This document shows positions 23,358 to 31,531 of a DNA stretch of 36,769 nucleotides, piece by piece. Made by a program: the position numbers and the translations under genes. The stretch's first letter is position 1. Each line of letters starts with the position of its first letter. The stretch spans positions 1-36,769 of the forward strand of contig CAZUJE010000010.1 of the NCBI GenBank assembly GCA_964620215.1, written 5' to 3'. The notes beneath the pieces are model-generated. The model saw nothing but the letters and a program-made list of their open reading frames with translations. It did not search any database and was not told where the DNA came from. Source of the DNA: JAUSIF01 sp964620215. GTDB taxonomy: Bacteria; Pseudomonadota; Alphaproteobacteria; Rhizobiales; Xanthobacteraceae.

Positions 23358-24689
23358 ATGCCCGAAACCTTCGATCTTCTGCTGAAAGGCGGCACCGTCG
23401 CGAACCAGGACGGCGTCGCCCCGCGCGATGTCGGTATCAAGGGTGGCCGCATCGCGGCCATCGGCAACCTTTCCGGCTCATCGGCCGGCGAGACGATCGA
23501 CTGCAAGGGGCTGCATATCCTCCCCGGTGTCATTGATACGCAGGTGCATTTCCGCGAGCCGGGCAACACGCATAAGGAAGATCTGGAATCGGGTTCCCGC
23601 GCGGCCGTGATGGGCGGAGTGACATCGGTATTCGAGATGCCGAATACCGATCCGCTGACCACCAACGCGAGCGCGCTCGAAGACAAGCTGAAACGCGCGC
23701 GCGGCCGCATGCATTGCGATTTCGCGTTTTTCGTCGGGGGCACCCATGAGAATGTGAGAGACCTGCCGGAACTGGAAAGATTGCCGGGCGCGGCGGGGGT
23801 TAAAGTTTTCATGGGCTCAAGCACCGGCAAACTCCTGGTGCCGGATGACGAGGGACTGCGCGCGATTTTGAAAGTGATCCGCCGCCGCGCATCGTTTCAT
23901 TCCGAGGACGAGCAGCGCCTTGAAGCCCGCAAGAAGGAACGCATCGAAGGTGACCCGCGTTCGCATCCGGTCTGGCGCGACGAGGAAGCAGCACTCAAGT
24001 CAACCCAGCGGCTGGTGAAGATCGCCCGTGAGACGGGTGCCCGCGTTCACGTGCTGCACATTTCCACCGGCGAGGAGATAGAGTTTCTCGCGGGTCATAA
24101 GGATGTCGCGAGCGTCGAGGTCACACCGCATCACCTCACGCTGGAAGCGCCGGAATGTTACGAACGGCTCGGCACCCGCGCGCAGATGAACCCGCCCGTG
24201 CGCGGCGCGCGCCACCGCGAAAAAATCTGGCACGGCGTCACGCAGGGTATCGTGGACATTCTCGGTTCCGACCACGCCCCGCATACGCTGGAAGAAAAAG
24301 CCAAGCCCTATCCCGCCAGCCCCTCCGGCATGACCGGCGTGCAGACGCTGGTGCCCTTGATGCTCGATCACGTCGCGGCTGGAAAACTTTCGCTCGAACG
24401 ATTTGTCGATCTTTCCAGCGCCGGTCCCGCGAGGCTCTTTAATATCGCCGCCAAGGGCCGCATCGCGGTTGGCTATGATGCAGACCTCACCGTGGTCGAT
24501 CTGAAGCGCAAGGAGACGATCAAAAACTCCTGGATCGCTTCAAAAAGCCAGTGGACGCCCTATGACGGGAAAATTGTGACCGGCTGGCCGGTCGGCACGC
24601 TCATCCGTGGCAACAAAGTCATGTGGCAGGGCGAACTGGTGACGCAAGGCAAAGGCGCGGCTGTGCGTTTTCTCGAAGCGCTGCCGTAA
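23358..24689 (+). CDS. pyrC: Dihydroorotase (amidohydrolase family, DxQxH variant)
   Basis: Cyclises carbamoyl-aspartate to dihydroorotate in pyrimidine synthesis, or a closely related cyclic amide hydrolase. The 443-residue type I-like enzyme shows LPGVIDTQVHFREPG, EMPNTDPLTTNASALEDK, GVKVFMGSSTG (candidate carboxylated K149), ASFHSEDE (H181), HVLHIST (H231/H234), GSDHAPHTLEEK (D305) and a C-terminal beta-sandwich ending in RGNKVMWQGE. The usual first zinc histidine of DxHxH is glutamine (Q62). I recall the same change in other Hyphomicrobiales dihydroorotases, so it is probably subfamily-typical. Divergent from the ygfZ-like operon. Allantoinase or dihydropyrimidinase are less likely alternatives. 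Confidence 0.87.
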   Translation: MPETFDLLLKGGTVANQDGVAPRDVGIKGGRIAAIGNLSGSSAGETIDCKGLHILPGVIDTQVHFREPGNTHKEDLESGSRAAVMGGVTSVFEMPNTDPLTTNASALEDKLKRARGRMHCDFAFFVGGTHENVRDLPELERLPGAAGVKVFMGSSTGKLLVPDDEGLRAILKVIRRRASFHSEDEQRLEARKKERIEGDPRSHPVWRDEEAALKSTQRLVKIARETGARVHVLHISTGEEIEFLAGHKDVASVEVTPHHLTLEAPECYERLGTRAQMNPPVRGARHREKIWHGVTQGIVDILGSDHAPHTLEEKAKPYPASPSGMTGVQTLVPLMLDHVAAGKLSLERFVDLSSAGPARLFNIAAKGRIAVGYDADLTVVDLKRKETIKNSWIASKSQWTPYDGKIVTGWPVGTLIRGNKVMWQGELVTQGKGAAVRFLEALP

Positions 24690-24804
24690 GCGCCGTCGCA
24701 AACCCTTCAAAATCTACAGTATCTCCCCCGTTGCGTCTGATCTGGCCCCGGGCGAAAATCCGCTTGGAATTGGCCCCCAGCCAATGTTCGCGCAGGAGTT
24801 GCTC

Positions 24805-25398
24805 ATGTTGCGGTTGGCTTGCCTCGTTGCCGTTCTCTTCGTCGGCATTTCCGCCACGCTCGTTAGCGCCCAACGTCCCAGCGTTATGGAAATCGACGAG
24901 CAGCCCGGCTATGAGCCGAGCGCCGCCGAAGAAAGATTGCCGGCTGCGTTGCAGCGTCAGGCCGTGTTCTTCCGCACCAACGAACAGCCCGGCACCATCG
25001 TCGTCCACACCTCCGAGCGCTTCCTCTATGTCGTGCAGGGCAATGGCCGCGCCCTTCGCTATGGCATCGGCGTCGGCCGCGACGGTTTCCAGTGGACCGG
25101 TCTGCACAAGATCACGCGCAAACAGGAATGGCCGGACTGGACCCCGCCGCCGGAGATGATCCAGCGCCAGCCCTATCTGCCGCGCTTCATGGCCGGCGGA
25201 CCCGGCAATCCGATGGGCGCCCGCGCGCTCTACATAGGCAGCACCGTCTATCGCATCCACGGCACCAACATGCCGCAGACCATCGGCAAGGCGGTTTCCT
25301 CCGGCTGCTTCCGCCTCGCCAACGGCGAAATCGTCGATCTCTATGAGCGCGTTCCTGTCGGCACCAAGATTGTCGTGCGCCACGCACCGGAGCTTTAG
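24805..25398 (+). CDS. L,D-transpeptidase (ErfK/YbiS/YcfS/YnhG family)
   Basis: Periplasmic enzyme that cross-links peptidoglycan or attaches proteins to it through meso-diaminopimelate. 197 residues: signal peptide 1-22 (LVSA/Q), a linker, and the YkuD catalytic domain with HGTNMPQTIGKAVSSGCFRL, placing catalytic His at 152 and Cys at 168. The WPDWTPPPEMI segment is typical of the family. The ATG at 24805 has AGGAG six bases upstream; an in-frame ATG at 24784 lacks one. It ends three bases before the binding-protein gene, so the two are probably co-transcribed. Confidence 0.93.
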   Translation: MLRLACLVAVLFVGISATLVSAQRPSVMEIDEQPGYEPSAAEERLPAALQRQAVFFRTNEQPGTIVVHTSERFLYVVQGNGRALRYGIGVGRDGFQWTGLHKITRKQEWPDWTPPPEMIQRQPYLPRFMAGGPGNPMGARALYIGSTVYRIHGTNMPQTIGKAVSSGCFRLANGEIVDLYERVPVGTKIVVRHAPEL

Positions 25399-25401
25399 AA
25401 C

Positions 25402-26442
25402 ATGCAATTGGGATTTCGCTCGGGTCTACTCATCGGCTGCGCCATTGCCGTCGCCGTCACCGCAGCGTTCATTACTTATGAACGGTATGACACCAAGACA
25501 CTCAAGCGCACGATCCGGCGCGACGCCTTGCTTTGCGGTGTCAGCACCGGGCTTCCGGGGTTCTCGATCGCCGATCCCAAGGCTGAATGGTCCGGCTTCG
25601 ACGTCGATTTCTGTCGTGCGATCGCAGCGGCGATCTTCAACGATCCAAAGAAAGTAACGTTTGTTCCGCTCGACGCGAAGGAGCGGTTTGTTGAACTCCA
25701 GAAGCGCAAGGTCGACGTGCTGGCCCGCAATTCGACCTGGACGATGACGCGCGAGACTGAATATGCGCTGCATTTTGCCGGCGTGTCTTATTACGATGGC
25801 CAGGCCTTCATGGTGCCGCGGGCACGAAAGGTTGATTCCGGGCTGGAGCTGGATGGCAGCAAAATCTGCTTCCAGCAAGGGACGACGACCGAACTCAATC
25901 TCGGCGACTATTTCCGCGCCAACGGCATGAAATACGAACCGGTGCGGCTCCCCACGATTGATGACGTTCTCAAGGCCTACGACTCCGGCCGGTGCGATAC
26001 GTTGACCGCGGACATGTCGCAGCTTTACGCGCTGCGTCTGCGGCTCGGCAAACCGGATGAGCATACGATCCTGCCCGACGTCATTTCCAAGGAACCGCTT
26101 GCGCCTGTCGTGCGCCAGAAGGACGACGACTGGATGCTGATCGTGAAATGGACCCTTTTTGCGATGCTCAACGCCGAGGAACTCGGCATAACATCCAAGA
26201 ACATCAACGAGGCATTGACGTCGAAGAAGCCCGATGTGATGCGCTTCGTCGGTACCGAAGGGGAGTATGGCGCGGGCCTCGGCCTGACCAGGGACTGGGC
26301 CGTGCGCATCATCCGCCACGTCGGTAACTACGGCGAGGTCTATGAACGCAATGTCGGCACGGAATCGAAGCTTGGCATTCCGCGCGGCATCAACAATCTC
26401 TGGGACAAGGGTGGAATTCAGTATGCGCCGCCCATCCGCTGA
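25402..26442 (+). CDS. Orphan AapJ-like amino-acid-binding protein, probably membrane-anchored
   Basis: 346 residues of the general L-amino-acid periplasmic binding group (AapJ/BztA type). It shows CGVSTGLPGFSIADP, WSGFDVDFCRAIAAAIFNDP, DVLARNSTWTMTRE, ICFQQGTTTELNLGDYFRA, ISKEPLAPVVRQKDD, and the typical end GNYGEVYERNVGTES with KGGIQYAPPIR. The N-terminus has a hydrophobic segment (about 9-25) without a clear signal-peptidase site, so it may stay anchored. No permease or ATPase genes are next to it, in contrast to aapJQMP. It follows the L,D-transpeptidase by three bases and overlaps the next lipoprotein gene by 20 bases. Confidence 0.88.
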   Translation: MQLGFRSGLLIGCAIAVAVTAAFITYERYDTKTLKRTIRRDALLCGVSTGLPGFSIADPKAEWSGFDVDFCRAIAAAIFNDPKKVTFVPLDAKERFVELQKRKVDVLARNSTWTMTRETEYALHFAGVSYYDGQAFMVPRARKVDSGLELDGSKICFQQGTTTELNLGDYFRANGMKYEPVRLPTIDDVLKAYDSGRCDTLTADMSQLYALRLRLGKPDEHTILPDVISKEPLAPVVRQKDDDWMLIVKWTLFAMLNAEELGITSKNINEALTSKKPDVMRFVGTEGEYGAGLGLTRDWAVRIIRHVGNYGEVYERNVGTESKLGIPRGINNLWDKGGIQYAPPIR

Positions 26443-26974
26443 TCGGCACTTTCTTGCGCCGGCTGCCTTTCTGTTCGCGGCTGGTGCCGCTTTCCTGAAC
26501 GGCTGTGCTGCGCCGCCGGGAATGGAAGGGGCCGGCATCGATGTTCCCGGTGCCACCCGCCCGCCGACGATCATGTCCGATCAGCTCGTGGGCCGCTGGG
26601 GTGTCGCCTCCTATCACCAGGAAACCGCGCGCACCCGCACAGAGGCGCAGGCGAAGCAGGGATGCCGCCAGCCATACAATATCGCGCGCGGGCCGACCGG
26701 CGGTGTGGTCATGCACATGGTCGATAATCCGGAGCCGCAGGAGCTTGTCCTGAAAGGCGGCACCACCGGAAAAAATTATGTCGGTCCGGCGGGAGAACTC
26801 ACGACCAACGATCGTGAAGTGATCCTTACGGGCTCAAATATGATGACCTTGCGGTATCTCGACCCTGAAGTGGTCAGCCGTTACGGCACGATGGTGTATG
26901 TGCGCTGTGATGGCGCATCATCGTCGCCCCCGCCGAAAGCGAAGCCGAAGCCGAAACCAAAACCAGCGGCCTAA
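26423..26974 (+). CDS. Hypothetical lipoprotein with Lys-Pro tail
   Basis: 183 residues. The leader ends in FLNGCAAPP, a likely lipobox (Asn at -2 is unusual) with Cys30 as the lipidation site. A compact domain follows (SDQLVGRWGVASYHQETART and RYLDPEVVSRYGTMVYVRC), then a KPKPKPKP tail that could contact peptidoglycan or anionic polymers. The ATG at 26423 lies inside the end of the binding-protein gene (20-base overlap), implying coupling. The stop shares bases with the convergent gene stop at 26971. I recall similar unnamed proteins in Bradyrhizobium; function is unknown. Confidence 0.78.
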   Translation: MRRPSADRHFLAPAAFLFAAGAAFLNGCAAPPGMEGAGIDVPGATRPPTIMSDQLVGRWGVASYHQETARTRTEAQAKQGCRQPYNIARGPTGGVVMHMVDNPEPQELVLKGGTTGKNYVGPAGELTTNDREVILTGSNMMTLRYLDPEVVSRYGTMVYVRCDGASSSPPPKAKPKPKPKPAA

Positions 26975-27573
26975 TCCCCCGCCACGAAGAAATGCCAGAC
27001 GCCGTCGGGCGAGATTCCGGCGCGATAAAAAATATACGCGCCGAACTGCTGCATCTCCTTGTAGTCAACGCCGGTCATGATCTTGAACAACTCCACTCTT
27101 TGTTCGGGTGTGAGCTTGTCGAGCGGCACGCCGTAGAAATATGGCCAGACGAACATTTCCTGCGGCGTTCCCTTGTCGAGATGCACGAAGGGCGCTTCCA
27201 GAATCTCGATCAAAATCGAAAGCACCTCGACGCCATCGCTGTCCGGGTAACTCGACTTCCAGAAACCGAGCGCGTCCTTGTCGCCGCCGAACGAGAATAC
27301 CGGCATCACTTCGTTCGATTGCATCACGGTGACGACCTTGTCCGGGTCGCCGGTCCTGGCCGCTTCCAGAATCCGCTCGCGTGTCTTGCGCGCTTTCTCC
27401 GACAGCACGGACAGATCGCGGATCACGTCGGGAACGGCGGCGGGTTTGGCAGGCTTGCCCGGATTGGCTTTGGAGGTCTTCGGTGCCGGAATCGTTTCGG
27501 TTTTCACCTTGCCTTGCGCAAGCGCAGGCAGCGTAAAACAAAGCGCCAACAGGAAAGTTGCTATGCGAAACAT
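26971..27573 (-). CDS. Secreted hypothetical protein
   Basis: 200 residues with a clear signal peptide (1-20, PALA/Q), a Lys/Pro/Ala linker (about 21-48) and a globular C-terminal region (VIRDLSVLSEKARKTRERIL, then PVFSFGGDKDALGFWKSSYP, and QEMFVWPYFYGVPLDKLTPE). The sequence of aromatic and acidic patches looks conserved but I do not place it in a named family. It ends against the lipoprotein gene with overlapping stops and lies 71 bp downstream of the 92-residue gene on the same strand. Confidence 0.8.
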   Translation of the reverse strand: MFRIATFLLALCFTLPALAQGKVKTETIPAPKTSKANPGKPAKPAAVPDVIRDLSVLSEKARKTRERILEAARTGDPDKVVTVMQSNEVMPVFSFGGDKDALGFWKSSYPDSDGVEVLSILIEILEAPFVHLDKGTPQEMFVWPYFYGVPLDKLTPEQRVELFKIMTGVDYKEMQQFGAYIFYRAGISPDGVWHFFVAGD

Positions 27574-27644
27574 GGCTGGAGACTCTCTGAAAGAGAATCT
27601 AGCCGAGCTTTGGTCTCAACGCGAGAGAGGAGAAAGCCGCTGGC

Positions 27645-27923
27645 TTATTGGCGGCTGGGCGGCACGGTGAATTCGCCCTGGCGGATACGGGCGCCGAGTC
27701 CGTCGGCGAAGCGCGCCGCGGCATCCTCGCCGTAAGTCGAGACCAGTTCATGCAGCGCCGTGAACAGCGCTACCTGCGCCAGACAATCGCCGTCGATGCC
27801 GTCGAAGCGCGCTTCTTCCCACGCTTCCGAAAGATAGGAGAGCGCCACGCGGCGCTGCTCTTCGGAGCCGGCGCTTGCCCGGTCGGCAAGAGAGAGAGGT
27901 AGGGGAATCAGGCGCACGAACAA
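27645..27923 (-). CDS. Small hypothetical protein (92 residues)
   Basis: A soluble, mostly helical protein: EEQRRVALSYLSEAWEEARF, then DGDCLAQVALFTALHELVST, then YGEDAAARFADGLGARIRQG. I do not recognise a family. The start is TTG at 27923 preceded by GGAG at four bases; a GTG two codons later is equally plausible. A GGTTCC/GGAACC hairpin (27934-27949) sits immediately upstream of that site. It lies 106 bp downstream of the TIGR02301-like gene and 71 bp upstream of the secreted protein gene, all on the same strand. Confidence 0.65.
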   Translation of the reverse strand: MFVRLIPLPLSLADRASAGSEEQRRVALSYLSEAWEEARFDGIDGDCLAQVALFTALHELVSTYGEDAAARFADGLGARIRQGEFTVPPSRQ

Positions 27924-28029
27924 TGATCTCCAAGGTTCCGCGAGGAACCGGCAAGATCACCTTAGCGCAGGGAATAAGGTCGTCGTGCGCCACCTTTCAG
28001 GAAGGTTAACGCGCAGCCGGGCATTTGCG

Positions 28030-28512
28030 CTAATTGCCGTATTTTGTGGCGATTTCGCGCGAGAGCTTGGCGCCCTCATCGATGAAGCGCTTGATCGCAA
28101 GATCGGCGGAAGGCGTGCAGGTCCGGTAGGTCTGTTCGTAGGCGTTATAGCTGCGGTTGAAGTTCGCGATCATGCGGTCGCGCCGCGCCGCCGGCGGCTG
28201 CTCGGAGTTGATGAGTTCCTGCATCTCGTCGCGCCAGCGTTCTTTTTCCGCGGCTCCGCAAAGCGGGCGCAGATAGTGCAGGGCGCCGAGTATCTCCGCG
28301 ATGCGGGACATATCGCCTTCATAAGGAGGCGGCGTTTCCTCCACCTCTTTCGCGGTGGGCGGCTTCGCAACCGCGGGCGCGGTCTTCGGTGGCTCGATCG
28401 GCGCGCCGCGCGGCGGGCCAAACAGGAAGCGGAAGAAATCCTGCGCCGCGAGCGGCGAGGACATCGACAGGAAGACGGCGAGGAATGCGAGTGGCAGGAT
28501 GCGGTGGAACAT
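28030..28512 (-). CDS. TIGR02301-family secreted protein
   Basis: 160 residues with a signal peptide (1-23, PLAA/Q) and a Pro-rich linker. The conserved core reads RIAEILGALHYLRPLCG, EKERWRDEMQELINSEQP, FNRSYNAYEQTYRTCTPSAD and RFIDEGAKLSREIATKYG. This matches my recollection of TIGR02301, an alphaproteobacterial family of unknown function with two conserved cysteines. The ATG at 28512 has GGAAAG seven bases upstream; the frame extends to 28560 without support. It lies 51 bp downstream of the Nudix hydrolase gene in the sua5-led minus group. Confidence 0.85.
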   Translation of the reverse strand: MFHRILPLAFLAVFLSMSSPLAAQDFFRFLFGPPRGAPIEPPKTAPAVAKPPTAKEVEETPPPYEGDMSRIAEILGALHYLRPLCGAAEKERWRDEMQELINSEQPPAARRDRMIANFNRSYNAYEQTYRTCTPSADLAIKRFIDEGAKLSREIATKYGN

Positions 28513-28563
28513 GGCCCAACTTTCCGCGCGTGATATGCGCTGGAAAAATGGCAGCGGCAAGTC

Positions 28564-28986
28564 TCAAAGGTTTAGAATTTCCCGCGCCTTCAGGACGATC
28601 TCCGCCAGTCCCGGCGTTGTCTCATATTGCGAAACGGCGGAAGGCTCGATCCATGCGACTTCCGCGGCTTCCGGCCCCGGCTTTGCCTCGCCGCCGATCC
28701 AGCGAGCGGCGAAAGCGGCAATCACAAAATGCGCGGTGATGGTGCCGCTCTCGTCACGCAGCATCATTTCGCGGTGACCGGCAAAGCCCGCGATCTCGCA
28801 GACAACGCCGGTCTCCTCCATCACTTCTCGGGCGGCCGCCTGTTCGAGTGTTTCGCCCATTTCCACGCGGCCGCCGGGCAGACTCCAGAGATGCGGCGGC
28901 ATCGCGCGTTTGGCGATCAGCACGCGGCCATCGCGGAACACCGCGGCGCTGGCCGCGATCTGAGGCCGCTTTGGCGTGCTGCTCAT
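28564..28986 (-). CDS. Nudix hydrolase
   Basis: 140 residues with an intact Nudix box (GGRVEMGETLEQAAAREVME followed by ETGVVC) and PHLWSLPGG before it, so it should hydrolyse a nucleoside diphosphate linked to another group. The C-terminal IGGEAKPGPEAAEVAWIEPS is typical of MutT/ADP-ribose-type members; the substrate is not determinable. In contrast to the NadQ-like protein encoded at 19389-20339, the catalytic glutamates are present. It starts three bases after the FAD-linked oxidase stop, so it is co-transcribed with it. Confidence 0.92.
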   Translation of the reverse strand: MSSTPKRPQIAASAAVFRDGRVLIAKRAMPPHLWSLPGGRVEMGETLEQAAAREVMEETGVVCEIAGFAGHREMMLRDESGTITAHFVIAAFAARWIGGEAKPGPEAAEVAWIEPSAVSQYETTPGLAEIVLKAREILNL

Positions 28987-28989
28987 TAA

Positions 28990-30432
28990 TTAGAGAACCT
29001 TGCCGGGATTCAGGATGCCGTTCGGGTCGAGAACCTTTTTGATCGAACGCATCATCTCGTATTCCACCGGATCCTTCACATGCGGCAGCTCTTCGCGCTT
29101 CTGGATGCCGATGCCGTGCTCGGCGGAAATGGAGCCGCCATAGCGCGCGAGAATTTCGTGCAGCACGCGGTTCACGTCCTCCCAGCGCGCGAGGAATTTT
29201 TCCCGTTCCCACCCTTCCGGTTGGGAAAAATTGAAATGGATATTGCCGTCGCCCATATGGCCGAACGGCATCGGGCGAACGCCGGGGATCAGTTTCTTCA
29301 CCGCTTCCATTCCCTCTTCAAGAAAGGCGGGAATGGCGGAAACCGGCACGGACAAATCCTGCTTGATCGAGCCGCCAAGCGCCTTTTGATATTCGGAAAG
29401 TCCCGCTCGAAGATTGCGGAAAGCAATCCGTTGCGCCTCGCTTTCGGCGATGGCGGCGTCCTCGACAAAATCCATCTCGGCGGCTTCGCTCAAGATGTCT
29501 TCGAGCAGAACGCGCAAATCGCTCTGCATCGGCGAAGTGAGTTCGAGCAGCACATACCATTCATGCTTCGCGGAGAGCGGGTCGCGCGCGCCGGCCTGGT
29601 TGTCGAGCACGCATTGCATTCCGATCTTCGGCATGATTTCGAACGTGGTCAGCAAATTTCCCACCCGCGACTGAGAGAGATTGAGAAGCTCAAGCGCGGC
29701 TTGCGGACTTTTCAGCCCGGCAATGGATGTTGCAACCGAACGAACCGCGGGAAAAAGTTTCAGCACGGCGGCGGTAATCACGCCGAGCGTGCCTTCGGAA
29801 CCGACGAAGAGATGCCGCAGATCGTAGCCGGTATTGTCTTTTTTCAGTTTGCGCAGCCCGTTCCAGATGCGCCCGTCGGCCAGCACAACTTCAAGACCAA
29901 GGATCAGATCTCGCGCGACACCGTAGGCAAGCGCCTGCATGCCGCCTGCATTGGTGCCGAGATTGCCGCCGATGGTGCAGCTTCCTTCCGCGCCCAATGA
30001 CAGTGGAAACAGCCGGTCGTGCTTCGCGGCTTCTTCCTGCGCGCGGGCCAGCACCACGCCGGATTCGCAGATCATTGTGTTGGCCGCGGTGTCGACTTCG
30101 CGAATCTTGTTCAGCCGCGTCGTGTTGAGAACGATTGCATTTTCATCGAACGAAATCTGGCCGCCCACCAGACCCGTGTTGCCGCCTTGCGGCACGATGG
30201 CGGTGCGCGTTTCATTCGCGAGTTTCAGGACTGCGGAAACTTCGGCGACCGAGCCGGGCTTCAGGATCAGCGCGGTCTGCCCGAAATAAAGATCGCGTTC
30301 CTCCCGCAGATAGGGTGCCTGCTCCTTCGGATCGCGGATCGCATATTTCGCGCCGACAATCGCCGTGAATCTGTCGAGCAGCTCAGCGCTGATTTTTTTG
30401 GCGTTAGAAGGAACGGCTCTGACGATTGCCAC
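28990..30432 (-). CDS. FAD-linked oxidase, D-2-hydroxyglutarate/D-lactate dehydrogenase-like
   Basis: 480 residues of the VAO/GlcD superfamily. The FAD-binding domain shows IVPQGGNTGLVGGQISFDEN and SLGAEGSCTIGGNLGTNAGG with GSEGTLGVITAAVLKLFP. The C-terminal domain carries GHMGDGNIHFNFSQPEGWE, SAEHGIGIQKRE and KKVLDPNGILNPGKVL. These features fit D-2-hydroxyglutarate or D-lactate dehydrogenases that oxidise 2-hydroxy acids and pass electrons to an acceptor; the exact acid is unknown. It lies 31 bp downstream of sua5 on the same strand and three bases before the Nudix hydrolase gene. Confidence 0.9.
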   Translation of the reverse strand: MAIVRAVPSNAKKISAELLDRFTAIVGAKYAIRDPKEQAPYLREERDLYFGQTALILKPGSVAEVSAVLKLANETRTAIVPQGGNTGLVGGQISFDENAIVLNTTRLNKIREVDTAANTMICESGVVLARAQEEAAKHDRLFPLSLGAEGSCTIGGNLGTNAGGMQALAYGVARDLILGLEVVLADGRIWNGLRKLKKDNTGYDLRHLFVGSEGTLGVITAAVLKLFPAVRSVATSIAGLKSPQAALELLNLSQSRVGNLLTTFEIMPKIGMQCVLDNQAGARDPLSAKHEWYVLLELTSPMQSDLRVLLEDILSEAAEMDFVEDAAIAESEAQRIAFRNLRAGLSEYQKALGGSIKQDLSVPVSAIPAFLEEGMEAVKKLIPGVRPMPFGHMGDGNIHFNFSQPEGWEREKFLARWEDVNRVLHEILARYGGSISAEHGIGIQKREELPHVKDPVEYEMMRSIKKVLDPNGILNPGKVL

Positions 30433-30463
30433 GAGAATTCATCCTGCTTGATGTTTTCCGATA

Positions 30464-31489
30464 TTAACGCGCCGCCGCCGCTCGAACCAGCCGGTCGCGT
30501 ATGGCCTCGCCAATTCCGGTTGCCGCAATTGGCGCAACTGCGATTGTCCCGGTGCCCAATGCGTCGAGCGCCCGCAGGTGTCCAAACAGATTGGCGGCGG
30601 CCTCGATGAGATTGCCGGAAGGAGAGAGGTTCAGGGTCCGGGCTGGATCGCGGCCTGCGGGCAGGTCAGGCCCGAAGGCGAGCAGCGCCTCGCCCGGGTT
30701 AACGGTGCTGGCATCGAGCCTGATCTTCGCGCGGGTCGCATAGTGGGACGCGAGCTGGCCCGGAGCATTCGGCTTGCCGGAAATCGTTTCGCTTGCATCG
30801 CCGATGGGAAAGCCAAGGGCGGATTCAATTCTTGTCCGCGTGATTGTGCCGGACCGCAACAGGCGCGGGCGCTCATTGGTGCAATCGACAATCGTCGATT
30901 CAAGACCGAGCGGCGTGGCTCCCCCGTCCAGAATAATATCGATGCGGCCTTCGAGATCGTACAGTACGTGCGCTGCCTGCGTCGGAGAGACATGACCGGA
31001 GCGGTTGGCGCTCGGCGCAACCACCGGGCGGCCAACAGTCTTGAGCAGCGAATGCGCCAGTTCATGCCCGGGAACCCGGACAGCCAATGTTGCAAGTCCG
31101 GCGCGGGCGAGATCGCAGACCGGACAGGTATCGGCGGCGGGCAGCACAAGCGTCAGCGGCCCCGGCCAGAATTTCTCCGCGAGCAGGCGCGCTGCCTCGT
31201 TCATCACGCCGATGCGCCTCGCTTCGGAAGCATCTGCCAGATGCGCGATCAGCGGATTGAAACTCGGCCGTCCCTTCGCCTCATATAGCCGCGCGACCGC
31301 CACGGCATTGGTTGCATCCGCGCCGAGTCCGTAAACCGTCTCGGTCGGGAACGCGACAAGACCGCCCGCGACGAGCGTCTTCGCGGCTTCGGCGATTCCC
31401 TTGCTGTCGGCTTTGAGCGTGCGTGTGTTCAAATGCTTGCTCGGCAATGTTTCCGCATTGACGGTCTGGCAAAGCGAAGCCACTCTCAT
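30464..31489 (-). CDS. Threonylcarbamoyl-AMP synthase (Sua5/YwlC type)
   Basis: Makes threonylcarbamoyl-AMP for t6A37 modification of ANN-decoding tRNAs. About 341 residues: YrdC domain with GGLVAFPTETVYGLGADATN, YEAKGRPSFNPLIAHL, WPGPLTLVLP, TLAVRVPGHELAHSL and VAPSANRSGHVSPTQ, then a Sua5 C-terminal domain (ending RDRLVRAAAAR), which marks Sua5 rather than TsaC. The frame runs far upstream; I use the ATG at 31489 because the domain begins soon after and the acyl-CoA dehydrogenase starts divergently at 31532, leaving a 42-bp gap. The exact start is uncertain. Confidence 0.9.
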   Translation of the reverse strand: MRVASLCQTVNAETLPSKHLNTRTLKADSKGIAEAAKTLVAGGLVAFPTETVYGLGADATNAVAVARLYEAKGRPSFNPLIAHLADASEARRIGVMNEAARLLAEKFWPGPLTLVLPAADTCPVCDLARAGLATLAVRVPGHELAHSLLKTVGRPVVAPSANRSGHVSPTQAAHVLYDLEGRIDIILDGGATPLGLESTIVDCTNERPRLLRSGTITRTRIESALGFPIGDASETISGKPNAPGQLASHYATRAKIRLDASTVNPGEALLAFGPDLPAGRDPARTLNLSPSGNLIEAAANLFGHLRALDALGTGTIAVAPIAATGIGEAIRDRLVRAAAAR

Positions 31490-31531
31490 AGTGCGGGTGG
31501 CCGCAAGAAGCCATCGCCCAGCGGAGATAAC

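Noticed and set aside
29080..30000. A 306-codon plus-strand frame across the FAD-linked oxidase gene
   Set aside because: Antisense to a clearly identified enzyme; composition is typical of shadow frames.
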